Source of the DNA: Bacteroidota bacterium
GTDB lineage: Bacteria; Bacteroidota; Bacteroidia; Cytophagales; Cyclobacteriaceae
Length of the DNA stretch: 56,988 nt
Assembly (NCBI GenBank): GCA_022567155.1
Contig: JADFHN010000018.1
Location: forward strand, 1 to 56,988
Direction of reading: 5' to 3'
The position numbers were made by a program, and so were the translations under genes. Below, piece by piece: positions 35,416 through 44,002 of the stretch; position 1 is the first letter of the stretch; each line of letters opens with the position of its first letter. A model generated the notes under the pieces. It worked only from the letters and a program-made list of their open reading frames with translations, ran no database searches and was not told the origin of the DNA.

Positions 35416-36780
35416 ATGTCGAAATATATTAAATTAAAAAAGGGCTTTAACATCAACCTGAAGGGGAAAGCCCAAAGAACCCTGTCGGAAGACATCCAGC
35501 CAGCCACATTTGCGTTAAAACCTACTGATTTTCCCGGAGTGCAAAGGGGAAAAGTGCTGGTTGCTGAAGGTGAGAATGTAAAAGCCGGTACACCCGTTTT
35601 TTACGATAAAAAAATGGAAAACATAATGTATGCTTCTCCTGTAAGCGGAGAGGTGGTAGCCATAAAGCGTGGTGAAAAAAGAAAGTTGCTTGAAATTATA
35701 ATTCTTGCCGATAAAGAGATTGAATTTAAACCCTACGAGCGGTTTTCCGTTTCTGATATCCGGAATGTTTCCCGCGATAAAGTGCAGGAAATGATGCTCA
35801 GAAGTGGTGTCTGGCCAAATATATTACAGCGGCCCTACGGAATTGTGGCCAATCCTGAAGACACGCCCAAATCGATATTTATTTCCGGATTTGACAGTCA
35901 TCCGCTGGCGCCGGATTACGCGTATATTTTTGATGGCCAGGAAAAGTACTTTCAAGCCGGGCTCGATATTTTGAAAAAATTTACCGATGGTGATATACAT
36001 CTTACCCTGGAGGCTAGCGGTGAAGTGCCCCGGGTATTTTCACAGGTGAGGGGTTTGGAAATAAATAAAATTTCCGGCCCGCACCCTGCCGGAAATGTGG
36101 GCGTGCAAATACATCATATCAACCCTATTAACAAAGGTGAAATCGTATGGACGCTTAATCCGTACGGAGTTATCCAGATTGGAAAATTGTTTCTTAATGG
36201 TCGTTACGATGCCTCCAAATACATTGCAATCACTGGTTCAGAAGTAAAAAATCCACAGTATTACAAGACATACAGTGGCGCTAATATTGGAAAATTCGTT
36301 GGAGATACCCTGAGTAATGATCATGTACGGATTATTAGTGGCAATGTGCTTACGGGCGAAAAGATTGATAAAGACGGCCATCTCGGATTTTATCATCATC
36401 AGATAACAGTAATTCCGGAAGGAGATCATTATGAGATGTTCGGATGGATTATGCCTTCAACGAAAAAACTAAGTTTTTACAGGGGACTGGGTTTATTTTC
36501 ATTTTTAAATCATAAGAAAGAGTACACGATTGATACTAACCTGCAAGGAGGGCCACGTGCCTTCGTTGTAACAGGTTCTTTTGAGAAGGTTACCCCAATG
36601 GATATTTATCCTACTTATTTGCTTAAAGCCATTCTGGCACAGGATTATGATGAGATGGAAGCGTTAGGCATATTTGAGGTAATTGAAGAAGACCTGGCAT
36701 TATGTGAATTTATTGACGTTTCGAAGCATGATGTGCAGGCCATTGTAAGGGAAGGAATTGATTTAATGATTCACGGTTAA
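35416..36780 (+). CDS. nqrA: Na+-translocating NADH:quinone reductase subunit A
   Basis: Soluble subunit of the Nqr sodium pump. About 454 residues beginning SKYIKLKKGFNINLKG, typical of NqrA. KPTDFPGVQRGKVLVAEGENVKAGTPVFYDK is the biotinyl/lipoyl-like and Rnf-C-related segment. I start at the ATG 35416; the upstream in-frame TTG at 35362 overlaps the promoter box. Thirteen bases separate the stop from nqrB. Confidence 0.93.
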   Translation: MSKYIKLKKGFNINLKGKAQRTLSEDIQPATFALKPTDFPGVQRGKVLVAEGENVKAGTPVFYDKKMENIMYASPVSGEVVAIKRGEKRKLLEIIILADKEIEFKPYERFSVSDIRNVSRDKVQEMMLRSGVWPNILQRPYGIVANPEDTPKSIFISGFDSHPLAPDYAYIFDGQEKYFQAGLDILKKFTDGDIHLTLEASGEVPRVFSQVRGLEINKISGPHPAGNVGVQIHHINPINKGEIVWTLNPYGVIQIGKLFLNGRYDASKYIAITGSEVKNPQYYKTYSGANIGKFVGDTLSNDHVRIISGNVLTGEKIDKDGHLGFYHHQITVIPEGDHYEMFGWIMPSTKKLSFYRGLGLFSFLNHKKEYTIDTNLQGGPRAFVVTGSFEKVTPMDIYPTYLLKAILAQDYDEMEALGIFEVIEEDLALCEFIDVSKHDVQAIVREGIDLMIHG

Positions 36781-36793
36781 CCAATAGTACTGA

Positions 36794-37993
36794 ATGAATT
36801 TTATCAGGAAGAAATTAGACGCGATTAAACCGCTTTTTGAAAAAGGAGGAAAGTACGAAAGGTTTTATTTCATTTTTGAGGCAAACGAAACATTCCTTTT
36901 TACAGCCAACGAAACTACCCCTAAATCAGGAACGCAGATCCGGGATGCGATGGATATGAAACGCTTGATGAGTACGGTAGTGATCTCTATGATACCTGCA
37001 TTGTTATTCGGCATGTGGAATGTAGGTCACCAGCATTTTCTCGCTATCGGCGAAACTGCGGAGTTCTGGACAAAGATGTGGCTTGGTGCAAAGTTGGTTT
37101 TACCCATTGTTATTGTGTCCTATGTGGTTGGCCTCGGGATTGAGTTTACAATAGCAACCATAAGAAGGCATCCGATCAATGAAGGTTTCCTCGTTACGGG
37201 TATGTTGATTCCCCTCGTGATGCCTCCGGATATTCCTTTGTGGCAGGTGGCTATGGCTACCGCCTTTGCGGTAGTTATAGGTAAAGAAGTTTTCGGGGGT
37301 ACCGGTATGAATATTCTGAATGTGGCGCTTACAGCAAGGGCATTTCTGTACTTTGCCTACCCTACTGATATTACAGGCGATGTATGGGTATTCAAGGGCG
37401 GGCAACCAACCGTAGATGGTTACACGGGTGCGACCCCGCTTTCCATTGGTGCTGACGTAGCTCAGTCGGGTGAGAATATGGTGCAGGCCCTTACCGAATA
37501 CGGAAAGGGATGGGCCGACGGAATTTTCGACTTCTGGAATTTGTTTATAGGTATAATGCCGGGTTCGATAGGTGAAACTTCGGTTTTGATGGCACTGATC
37601 GGTGCGACCATTTTGATAACTACCGGTACCGGAAGTTGGAAAATTACCGTTGGAGTAGTTGGAGGTGCGTATGTAATGGGCACGGTAATGAACCTTTTAG
37701 GATCCAACGCTTTTATGCTATTGCCGGCACATTATCATCTGGTGATAGGCGGACTTGCATTCGGAGCGACATTTATGGCAACTGATCCGGTAACGGCAAC
37801 ACAAACCGAAACCGGAAAATGGTATTATGGTATACTTATTGGTGTATTAACGGTCATTATCAGGGTATGGAACCCGGCTTATCCGGAAGGGATCATGCTG
37901 GCTATTTTACTGATGAATGTCTTTGCACCGCTTATTGATTATTTTGTTGTGGGAGCTAATAAAAAAAGGAGGTTAAAACGTGCGACTGTCTAA
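36794..37993 (+). CDS. nqrB: Na+-translocating NADH:quinone reductase subunit B
   Basis: Membrane subunit with covalent FMN and a quinone and sodium path. 399 residues with about ten helices. The flavin-attachment candidate is the threonine of YTGATPLS (T214). The N-terminus KPLFEKGGKYERFYFIFEANETFLF is characteristic. The end overlaps nqrC by 14 bases. Confidence 0.93.
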   Translation: MNFIRKKLDAIKPLFEKGGKYERFYFIFEANETFLFTANETTPKSGTQIRDAMDMKRLMSTVVISMIPALLFGMWNVGHQHFLAIGETAEFWTKMWLGAKLVLPIVIVSYVVGLGIEFTIATIRRHPINEGFLVTGMLIPLVMPPDIPLWQVAMATAFAVVIGKEVFGGTGMNILNVALTARAFLYFAYPTDITGDVWVFKGGQPTVDGYTGATPLSIGADVAQSGENMVQALTEYGKGWADGIFDFWNLFIGIMPGSIGETSVLMALIGATILITTGTGSWKITVGVVGGAYVMGTVMNLLGSNAFMLLPAHYHLVIGGLAFGATFMATDPVTATQTETGKWYYGILIGVLTVIIRVWNPAYPEGIMLAILLMNVFAPLIDYFVVGANKKRRLKRATV

Positions 37994-38726
37994 CACTTAC
38001 ATAATAGTTTTTACTGCGATAATGACAATTATTATTGGCGGTGCCTTGTCGTTGGCCAATCAACTGCTGAAGCCTGCCCAGACCCGGGCGATTAAACTCG
38101 ATACCAGAACGCAGATACTCAACGCGGTGATGGACCTGCAGGAAGGCGATGATATCCTGGCTATTTATGATGATCGTATTGATGGATTTGTGGTAAATAT
38201 TTCCGGAGATGAAATAACTGCTGATTCGAAAGGCAATCCGATACAGGCCGACAAAGTAAATATAATACGGAATTTCAAAAAGAAACCGGAAGAACGTGAA
38301 TATCCTGTTTTCAAATTTACAAGTAAAGATGATCCGTTAAAAATCGAAGCCTATATATTTCCTGTATATGGAAATGGACTTTGGAATAATATCTTTGGTT
38401 TTGTTGCTCTCGAAAGCGACCTGAATACAATCAAAGGGGTTTCATTCGGCCACGTGGGCGAAACACCCGGACTTGGTGCAAGAATTACAGAAAGTGAAAT
38501 TGAAGACCGCTATATTGGAAAAAAAATATTTGATAATCAGGGAAAATTTATGTCGGTGACAATGCTGAAAGGTGAAAAGAAAGACCCCTCGATGTTTGGC
38601 CCGCACGAAGTTGATGGGATGTCAGGGGCCACCATAACTGCTAGAGGGTTGAATGCCATGCTGAAAGAGTATCTTCATGATTATGAAGCATTTATAAAAA
38701 AGATACAACGTCAGGAAGCGATTTAG
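37980..38726 (+). CDS. nqrC: Na+-translocating NADH:quinone reductase subunit C
   Basis: 248 residues. One N-terminal membrane helix (about 7-27) and a periplasmic FMN-binding domain with the attachment site SGAT (T218) in DGMSGATITARGLN. VGETPGLGARI is typical of NqrC/RnfG. The start is a GTG at 37980, inside the end of nqrB, suggesting coupling. Confidence 0.92.
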   Translation: MRLSNTYIIVFTAIMTIIIGGALSLANQLLKPAQTRAIKLDTRTQILNAVMDLQEGDDILAIYDDRIDGFVVNISGDEITADSKGNPIQADKVNIIRNFKKKPEEREYPVFKFTSKDDPLKIEAYIFPVYGNGLWNNIFGFVALESDLNTIKGVSFGHVGETPGLGARITESEIEDRYIGKKIFDNQGKFMSVTMLKGEKKDPSMFGPHEVDGMSGATITARGLNAMLKEYLHDYEAFIKKIQRQEAI

Positions 38727-38756
38727 AATTGAATAAGATTTAAATGTATATATATA

Positions 38757-39425
38757 ATGAGCACTGAAACCTTAGAAAAAACGCCCGTAGTAAAAGTAAA
38801 GGAACCACTTTTATCGAAGAGAAGAAAAAGGATATTTTCGGATCCGCTTAACGATGATAATCCGATAACAATACAAGTTCTTGGCATTTGTTCGGCGCTC
38901 GCCATAACCGTTCAGATGAGGCCAACGGCGATTATGGCCGTGTCGGTGGTGTTTGTGATTGTGTTTTCCAACCTGATCACATCGATGATGAGGAATTTAA
39001 TTCCAAACCGGGTAAGGATCATTGTACAGTTAAGCATTATTGCAACACTGGTAACACTTGTAAGTGAAGTATTAAAAGCTTACAACTACCCTATGTTCAA
39101 GATTTTGGGCGCATTTGTTGGCCTTATCATTACAAATTGCATTGTAATGGGACGTTTGGAAGCCTATGCGATGGGAAACAAACCAACCGATTCGATAATT
39201 GACGGGTTGGGAAGCGGGTTTGGATATGCCTGGATTATTCTTACTGTGGCATTTTTCAGAGAACTGCTGGGGTCGGGGTCGATCTTTAACTTTCCTGTTT
39301 TTGAAAGTATTGGATGGGCTGGCTTTCCCAACAATGGCTTGATGGTGGATTCCATTGGGGCATTTATGGTACTGGGAATTTTAATCTGGATTCAACGAAC
39401 CAAAACCGGATTCGTTGAGAGTTAA
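38757..39425 (+). CDS. nqrD: Na+-translocating NADH:quinone reductase subunit D
   Basis: 222 residues, about six membrane helices. RKRIFSDPLNDDNPITIQVLGICSALA and GLIITNCIVMGRLEAYAM are hallmarks of NqrD/RnfE; the second holds the cysteine of the membrane 2Fe-2S site shared with NqrE. Follows nqrC by 30 bases. Confidence 0.93.
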   Translation: MSTETLEKTPVVKVKEPLLSKRRKRIFSDPLNDDNPITIQVLGICSALAITVQMRPTAIMAVSVVFVIVFSNLITSMMRNLIPNRVRIIVQLSIIATLVTLVSEVLKAYNYPMFKILGAFVGLIITNCIVMGRLEAYAMGNKPTDSIIDGLGSGFGYAWIILTVAFFRELLGSGSIFNFPVFESIGWAGFPNNGLMVDSIGAFMVLGILIWIQRTKTGFVES

Positions 39426-39452
39426 TTAGTGATATCTTAAAAATCGGTACAA

Positions 39453-40064
39453 ATGGATTTACTTAGCCTGGGAATAAAATCAGTTTTTATTGACAATATG
39501 ATCTTTGCCTATTTTTTAGGAATGTGTTCGTTTCTCGCAGTTTCAAAAAAAGTTGTCACAGCCTTTGGGTTGGGAGCTGCGGTAATCTTTGTGCTGGCTG
39601 TCACTGTACCGCTGAACTGGCTTATACAGGAATATATACTCAAAGAAGGGGCGCTTACCTGGCTCCATGCTTCTTTTAGCGAAATAAGCCTTGAGTTTCT
39701 TCAATTCATCATGTTTATTGCCATTATAGCCTCTATGGTGCAATTGGTTGAAATGGTGATTGAAAAATTCTCTCCTGCATTGTACGGTTCATTAGGCATC
39801 TTTCTGCCTTTGATTGCGGTAAATTGTGCCATACTTGGCGGTTCACTTTTTATGGTCCAGCGTGACTATAATCTAGCTGAAGCAACCGTATATGGATTTG
39901 GCTCCGGGCTGGGATTTGCACTGGCCATTATAGCACTGGCTGCAATAAGGGAAAAACTTAAATATTCAAATGTACCCGACGGTCTGAAAGGTCTTGGAAT
40001 TACGATGCTCATTACCGGATTGATGGCGCTTGCATTCAAATCTTTTATCGGCATTGCGATTTAA
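39453..40064 (+). CDS. nqrE: Na+-translocating NADH:quinone reductase subunit E
   Basis: 203 residues with six membrane helices. [17 protein letters not shown] and [16 protein letters not shown] carry the cysteines of the intramembrane iron-sulphur centre. In known operons nqrF follows, encoding the NADH-oxidising flavoprotein with a ferredoxin domain; it is absent here. Confidence 0.93.
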   Translation: MDLLSLGIKSVFIDNMIFAYFLGMCSFLAVSKKVVTAFGLGAAVIFVLAVTVPLNWLIQEYILKEGALTWLHASFSEISLEFLQFIMFIAIIASMVQLVEMVIEKFSPALYGSLGIFLPLIAVNCAILGGSLFMVQRDYNLAEATVYGFGSGLGFALAIIALAAIREKLKYSNVPDGLKGLGITMLITGLMALAFKSFIGIAI

Positions 40065-40093
40065 AAATTCAAAATACGATTAATATCTCATAT

Positions 40094-40124
40094 GTGTCTG
40101 CTACCCAAGGCAGATAGCAGACAC
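40094..40124. terminator. Hairpin after nqrE
   Basis: A perfect 10-base stem, gtgtctgcta (40094-40103) and tagcagacac (40115-40124), 29 bases after the nqrE stop. There is no T tract, so it may be a processing or pausing site or a relic, not a classical terminator. The rest of the 221-base spacer (40065-40285) contains no recognisable nqrF remnant in any frame that I can see. Confidence 0.45.
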
Positions 40125-40285
40125 TGCCATTCATCTGAATTTACAGGGCATTATCATATTAGCTTTCGTAAAACGTTAGGTGTATACCATTATTATGGTG
40201 TCTTTCATTACATAATATTGGTATTTTTCAGTAGGCATAGGTATTATGCAGGTCGATGTCATATTATACAATCTAAAAATAAGCT

Positions 40286-41515
40286 ATGGATACGCGCAGG
40301 GATTTTATCCGAAAAACCGCTGTTTCGGCATTTGGGTTGTCTGGTTTGAGTATTTCGCTTCAGGCGTTGAATGATCCGGAACATATATTAGCAGGTGCCG
40401 TCATTGCAGAGGATGTGAGAAGATCGCTCCTGTTGAAGGAAGGTCTTGTATATATGAATACTGGCAGCCTCGGGCCTTCACCTGCCTGGGTATCACAGCG
40501 AATATTTGAAATAACCCGGATACTTGAGTCCAATCCGGTGGTTCAGAACTGGGATATGCTAGGGAAGGAAATGGAAGCGGTACGGGCCAAAGCTGCTGCT
40601 TTTTTGAATTGTGCGATTGATGAGATTGTACTTACACGTAATACTACCGAAGGGCTGAGCATGGTAAGCTCGACCCTGAAGCTACATGCCAGAGATGAAA
40701 TACTTACGACCAACCATGAACACGGAGGGGGCGAAACCGGACTTGAATATCTGGCCGGTGTAAGCGGTGCTAAAGTCGTAAAACTTGTAATACCCATGCC
40801 GGCGGAGGGTGTAGAACAGGTTGTGGACAGCGTAGTTTCAGCCATTACTCCGCAAACCAGGGTACTGTTGCTGAGTCATGTGACAACCATAACGGGCTTG
40901 CGAATGCCTCTCAAACAAATTGCCGAAGCAATCCGGGGAAGAGATATTATTTTCATTGCCGATGGAGCGCAGGCGGCAGGTATGATTCCTGTAAATGTGA
41001 AGGATTTGGGAGTTGATGTGTATGCCACGAGCGGACACAAATGGCTGATGGGACCCAAAGAAACAGGCATGTTGTATGTGAATAAAGACATCCGGGATAA
41101 GATCAATCCGGTGTTTATCGCTTCGGGATACCAGAGCTATTCCGCTTCATCAGGTACCAGGAATGTGGCGCAGATTATCGCATTTGGTGAAGTACTTGAC
41201 TGGCATGAGAAAATGGGCAGAAGCAATGTTGAAAAACAATGCAGGGATTTGTGCGACTACTGTTATCTGCAACTGGGAAAAATACAAGGAGTAAAGATCA
41301 TAAGTCCATCAGATCTCCGGTTAAGAAGTGCAATGGTGAGTATTGATATTGAAGGGGATACGCCAAAAAGCATGGTTTTTGAAAGCCTGAGAGCTGATGA
41401 CATCATTGTGAAATCCCTCCCGAAATACAATGCATTGCGCCTAAGTAACCATATTTTTAACACAAAAGAGGATGTTGATAAAATGATTGCCGGACTGAAA
41501 AAATATATCAGATGA
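40286..41515 (+). CDS. Class V aminotransferase-fold PLP protein with Tat signal
   Basis: 409 residues. The N-terminus has a twin-arginine motif, TRRDFIRKTAVSAFG, then a hydrophobic stretch, so export by Tat is likely after folding with its cofactor. The rest is a class V (cysteine desulfurase / isopenicillin N epimerase-like) fold: TRNTTEGLSMV for phosphate binding, ADGAQAAGMIPV with the cofactor aspartate and SGHKWLMGPKETG with the PLP lysine. The substrate is unknown. Isopenicillin N epimerase-like family members from Bacteroidota often carry Tat signals. Confidence 0.85.
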   Translation: MDTRRDFIRKTAVSAFGLSGLSISLQALNDPEHILAGAVIAEDVRRSLLLKEGLVYMNTGSLGPSPAWVSQRIFEITRILESNPVVQNWDMLGKEMEAVRAKAAAFLNCAIDEIVLTRNTTEGLSMVSSTLKLHARDEILTTNHEHGGGETGLEYLAGVSGAKVVKLVIPMPAEGVEQVVDSVVSAITPQTRVLLLSHVTTITGLRMPLKQIAEAIRGRDIIFIADGAQAAGMIPVNVKDLGVDVYATSGHKWLMGPKETGMLYVNKDIRDKINPVFIASGYQSYSASSGTRNVAQIIAFGEVLDWHEKMGRSNVEKQCRDLCDYCYLQLGKIQGVKIISPSDLRLRSAMVSIDIEGDTPKSMVFESLRADDIIVKSLPKYNALRLSNHIFNTKEDVDKMIAGLKKYIR

Positions 41516-41584
41516 GATTTTCCCCGTTATTCAGGCGCTTGCGATAGGATGACGTTTAAAGTGTACACCTGTTCAAGTATACAT

Positions 41585-42787
41585 TCAATCAATCACCCCT
41601 GACCCCAGCAATTCTTCCCCGTCATACCAGGCTACAAACTGCCCGGATGCAACACCTCGCTGCAACTTATCGAAAATAACATACAAGCCGGGGTTTTCCA
41701 TGTATAAGACGGCATCCTGCAGTGCCTGCCGGTAGCGTATCCGCACCAGATACTTTCTTGATTCTCCTGCATCCATTTGCAGGTCGTCCCGCAGCCAGTG
41801 TATATCTCCTTTTTTCACAAAAAGCCCTTTTCTGTATAATCCCGGATGGTTATCACCCTGACCCATATAAATTACATTTTCAGTAGTATCTGTAGCGATC
41901 ACAAATAAAGGTTTGGGCTTGCCGCCAATGTGGAGCCCCTTTCGCTGCCCGATCGTATAATAATGGGCGCCGTTATGTTCGCCTACAATTTCGCCGTCTG
42001 AAATTTTGTAGGTATAAGGTGCTGTGAGGGAAATAAGAGATTCCTTACCGGTAATTACTGTTTCATACCTTCCGGTTGCCGGATTGTCCTGATAGTTTTT
42101 AGCTTCAACAGGAACTTCAACCACTTTTCCTTTTGCCGGTTTCAATTGCTGTTGCAAAAATTCCGGTAATCTCACTTTTCCAATGAAACATAATCCCTGC
42201 GAATCTTTTTTATCGGCCGTAACAAGGTCAAGGCTTTTGGCTATCTGACGCACTTCCGCCTTAACCAGTTCACCAATTGGAAATAAGGCCTTTGCAAGCT
42301 GGTGCTGGCTAAGCTGGCACAGAAAATAACTTTGGTCTTTGTTTTTATCTTTCCCTGCCAGCAACCGGTAGTATGTTGTATTACCAACTTCAATTTGTTC
42401 TTTTCGGCAATAGTGTCCGGTAGCTATATAATCAGCTTTCAGCTTCAGAGCTGCTTTAAGGAATATATCAAACTTGATTTCCCGGTTACAAAGTACATCC
42501 GGGTTGGGCGTACGACCACGCTCGTACTCCGCAAACATGTAGTCAACAATTCGCGCTTTATATTCTATACTTAAGTCAATAACCTGAAAGGGGATCCCGA
42601 GTTTTTCGGCAACCATTAGGGCGTCGTTACTGTCTTCAAGCCAGGGGCATTCATCGCTGATGATTACGGAGTCGTCATACCAGTTTTTCATGAACATACC
42701 GATAACCTCGTATCCCTGCTCTTTCAGCAGGTACGCGGCTACGCTGGAGTCAACACCACCGGAAAGACCGACAACTACCCTTTTCAT
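41585..42787 (-). CDS. mnmA: tRNA-specific 2-thiouridylase
   Basis: Thiolates U34 of tRNA(Lys), tRNA(Glu) and tRNA(Gln). 400 residues with the PP-loop [11 protein letters not shown] (near residue 8), [12 protein letters not shown] with the first catalytic cysteine, [15 protein letters not shown] and the second cysteine in GLCFIGK. The extra inserted segment around residues 215-265 makes it somewhat longer than the Escherichia coli protein. It is convergent with the aminotransferase gene. Confidence 0.93.
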   Translation of the reverse strand: MKRVVVGLSGGVDSSVAAYLLKEQGYEVIGMFMKNWYDDSVIISDECPWLEDSNDALMVAEKLGIPFQVIDLSIEYKARIVDYMFAEYERGRTPNPDVLCNREIKFDIFLKAALKLKADYIATGHYCRKEQIEVGNTTYYRLLAGKDKNKDQSYFLCQLSQHQLAKALFPIGELVKAEVRQIAKSLDLVTADKKDSQGLCFIGKVRLPEFLQQQLKPAKGKVVEVPVEAKNYQDNPATGRYETVITGKESLISLTAPYTYKISDGEIVGEHNGAHYYTIGQRKGLHIGGKPKPLFVIATDTTENVIYMGQGDNHPGLYRKGLFVKKGDIHWLRDDLQMDAGESRKYLVRIRYRQALQDAVLYMENPGLYVIFDKLQRGVASGQFVAWYDGEELLGSGVID

Positions 42788-43079
42788 GTTGCAAAGATAC
42801 CAAGTAATTCATATGGGGAATAAGTTTATGTGATCCGTACAAGAAGTCACATAGAGTTTAATACCTCGATGGATTTTGAGATTGCCGGATCGCCTCGACA
42901 AGTTATGTCATCGGAAACACAGGATTTTAAATTGTAAATTGAATTTAAAACCGAGTGATTGAGTGAGGAAAACTTCAAATGCACCTTGACGAATGGAAGC
43001 GGATGGAAGAAGAGATAAATATTATTTCCGTATTATGATCTATTCAGGCTCAGGGTGATAGGAATAGAGATTAGGTTTT

Positions 43080-43226
43080 AGGCTCTAATTAGAGTCTGTC
43101 CATAAAGTCATTTATTCAAAGAAAAATTGAATGAATTTATTAATAAACCCACCCCTACCCCTCCCAAGAGGGGATTTATGGAATTCAATTTTTCTATATT
43201 GCAAGTTTATAAACAGGCTCTAATTA
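43080..43226. repeat. Repeat-bounded element in the mnmA-mazF spacer
   Basis: The gene-free stretch 42788-43219 contains aggctctaatta at both 43080-43091 and 43215-43226. Between these, agaaaaattgaat (43120-43132) and its exact complement (43183-43195) form an inverted repeat that encloses a copy of the C-rich repeat at 43148-43173. A palindrome, ctctaattagag, is at 43083-43094. The layout resembles a small non-autonomous mobile element. Its right end includes the mazF stop codon. Nothing else is visible in the spacer. Confidence 0.45.
43148..43173 (+). repeat. C-rich dispersed repeat, copy 3
   Basis: cccacccct, then a, then cccctccc, then aa, then gagggg. The cccctc/gagggg arms (43158-43163 and 43168-43173) form a hairpin. 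The core is shared with the two copies that frame the DUF559 relic 21 kb away. Confidence 0.6.
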
Positions 43227-43552
43227 AACATTTCCGCCAGAATCCTCTTGACCTGAAGAACTGCGGTTCTGTCGAGTTCATCTTCAAACTTGATAATTCG
43301 TTTTTCCTTATCAATTACGCGAAGCTGGTCTAGTACAATTTCCCCAAACCGGGAAGTACCTTTGGTAGTACATCTCGGTCTCCAGGGCATATCCCCTCTG
43401 GCGGTTGTGGTAATTGGTGCAATTATTACAGTACCTAAGGCATAATTGAGCTCATTGGGACTGATTACAACACATGGCCGATCCTTTTTCATTTCTTTAC
43501 CCACAGTCGGGTCAAGGTTGACACGCACCACCTCAAACTGATTGACCTTCAT
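43220..43552 (-). CDS. mazF: MazF/PemK family toxin
   Basis: Sequence-specific mRNA interferase. 110 residues with the family features EVVRVNLDPTVGKEMKKDRPCVVISPNELN at the N-terminus, IIAPITTT, and the C-terminal VLDQLRVIDKEKRI. The catalytic Arg (in RPCVV) and Thr (in PITTT) are present. Its ATG follows the mazE TAA directly, so translation is coupled. Its last codons lie in a repeated sequence. Confidence 0.9.
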   Translation of the reverse strand: MKVNQFEVVRVNLDPTVGKEMKKDRPCVVISPNELNYALGTVIIAPITTTARGDMPWRPRCTTKGTSRFGEIVLDQLRVIDKEKRIIKFEDELDRTAVLQVKRILAEMFN

Positions 43553-43813
43553 TTACTCAATTTTCTCATCTTCAAAAACATCAGGTATCAACAGAGAATC
43601 ATCACCTCGAGCATGTGCTTTTATGGCGGCTTTCGCCCAACCTTGTCTTGGTTTTAATAGTGGCTCAATTATAATTACAGAGCCTTCAGTACGCATTACA
43701 AGTTCTATATTTTGGACAGCCTTATTTCCAGTTAATTGATCAAGCCAGGCTGGTGGAATTATTACTCCCTTACTGTTTCCAATTTTATGGACCTTTACGG
43801 TTCTTGTCAACAT
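43553..43813 (-). CDS. mazE: MazE-like antitoxin (AbrB/SpoVT type)
   Basis: 86 residues. The N-terminal swapped-hairpin DNA-binding domain has the motif KVHKIGNSKGVIIPPAWLDQL (residues 7-27). The acidic C-terminal tail (GDDSLLIPDVFEDEKIE) probably wraps the toxin. It is first in the operon, as expected, and probably represses its own promoter together with the toxin. Confidence 0.88.
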   Translation of the reverse strand: MLTRTVKVHKIGNSKGVIIPPAWLDQLTGNKAVQNIELVMRTEGSVIIIEPLLKPRQGWAKAAIKAHARGDDSLLIPDVFEDEKIE

Positions 43814-43831
43814 GATTATCGAGTTCAGTTA

Positions 43832-43843
43832 ATACAAATGTAT
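43832..43843 (-). promoter_or_regulatory. mazEF promoter box with overlapping palindrome
   Basis: On the minus strand tacatttg (43835-43842) is a perfect TAnnTTTG box about 22 bases before the mazE ATG. It is contained in the inverted repeat ataca-aa-tgtat (43832-43843), which could be the operator for MazE or MazEF autoregulation. Confidence 0.45.
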
Positions 43844-44002
43844 GAACATCTATTGTTAAAACGTATGTTGTTACAGATTTGTTTTCAGTATCTTCACCGT
43901 GACAATTTAACCTGATTAAAACGGCAGTATTCCATTCTAGTAAAAAATATCCATGACAATTGCCTTTGGAACTCGACAAATGATCGTGTTTTTTGTTCGT
44001 AA

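Noticed and set aside
40065-40285. Possible nqrF remnant after nqrE
   Set aside because: No frame in this spacer contains the NqrF membrane anchor or ferredoxin cysteines.
43785-43979. 64-codon minus-strand frame overlapping the mazE start
   Set aside because: It overlaps mazE and its promoter, and has no protein-like features.
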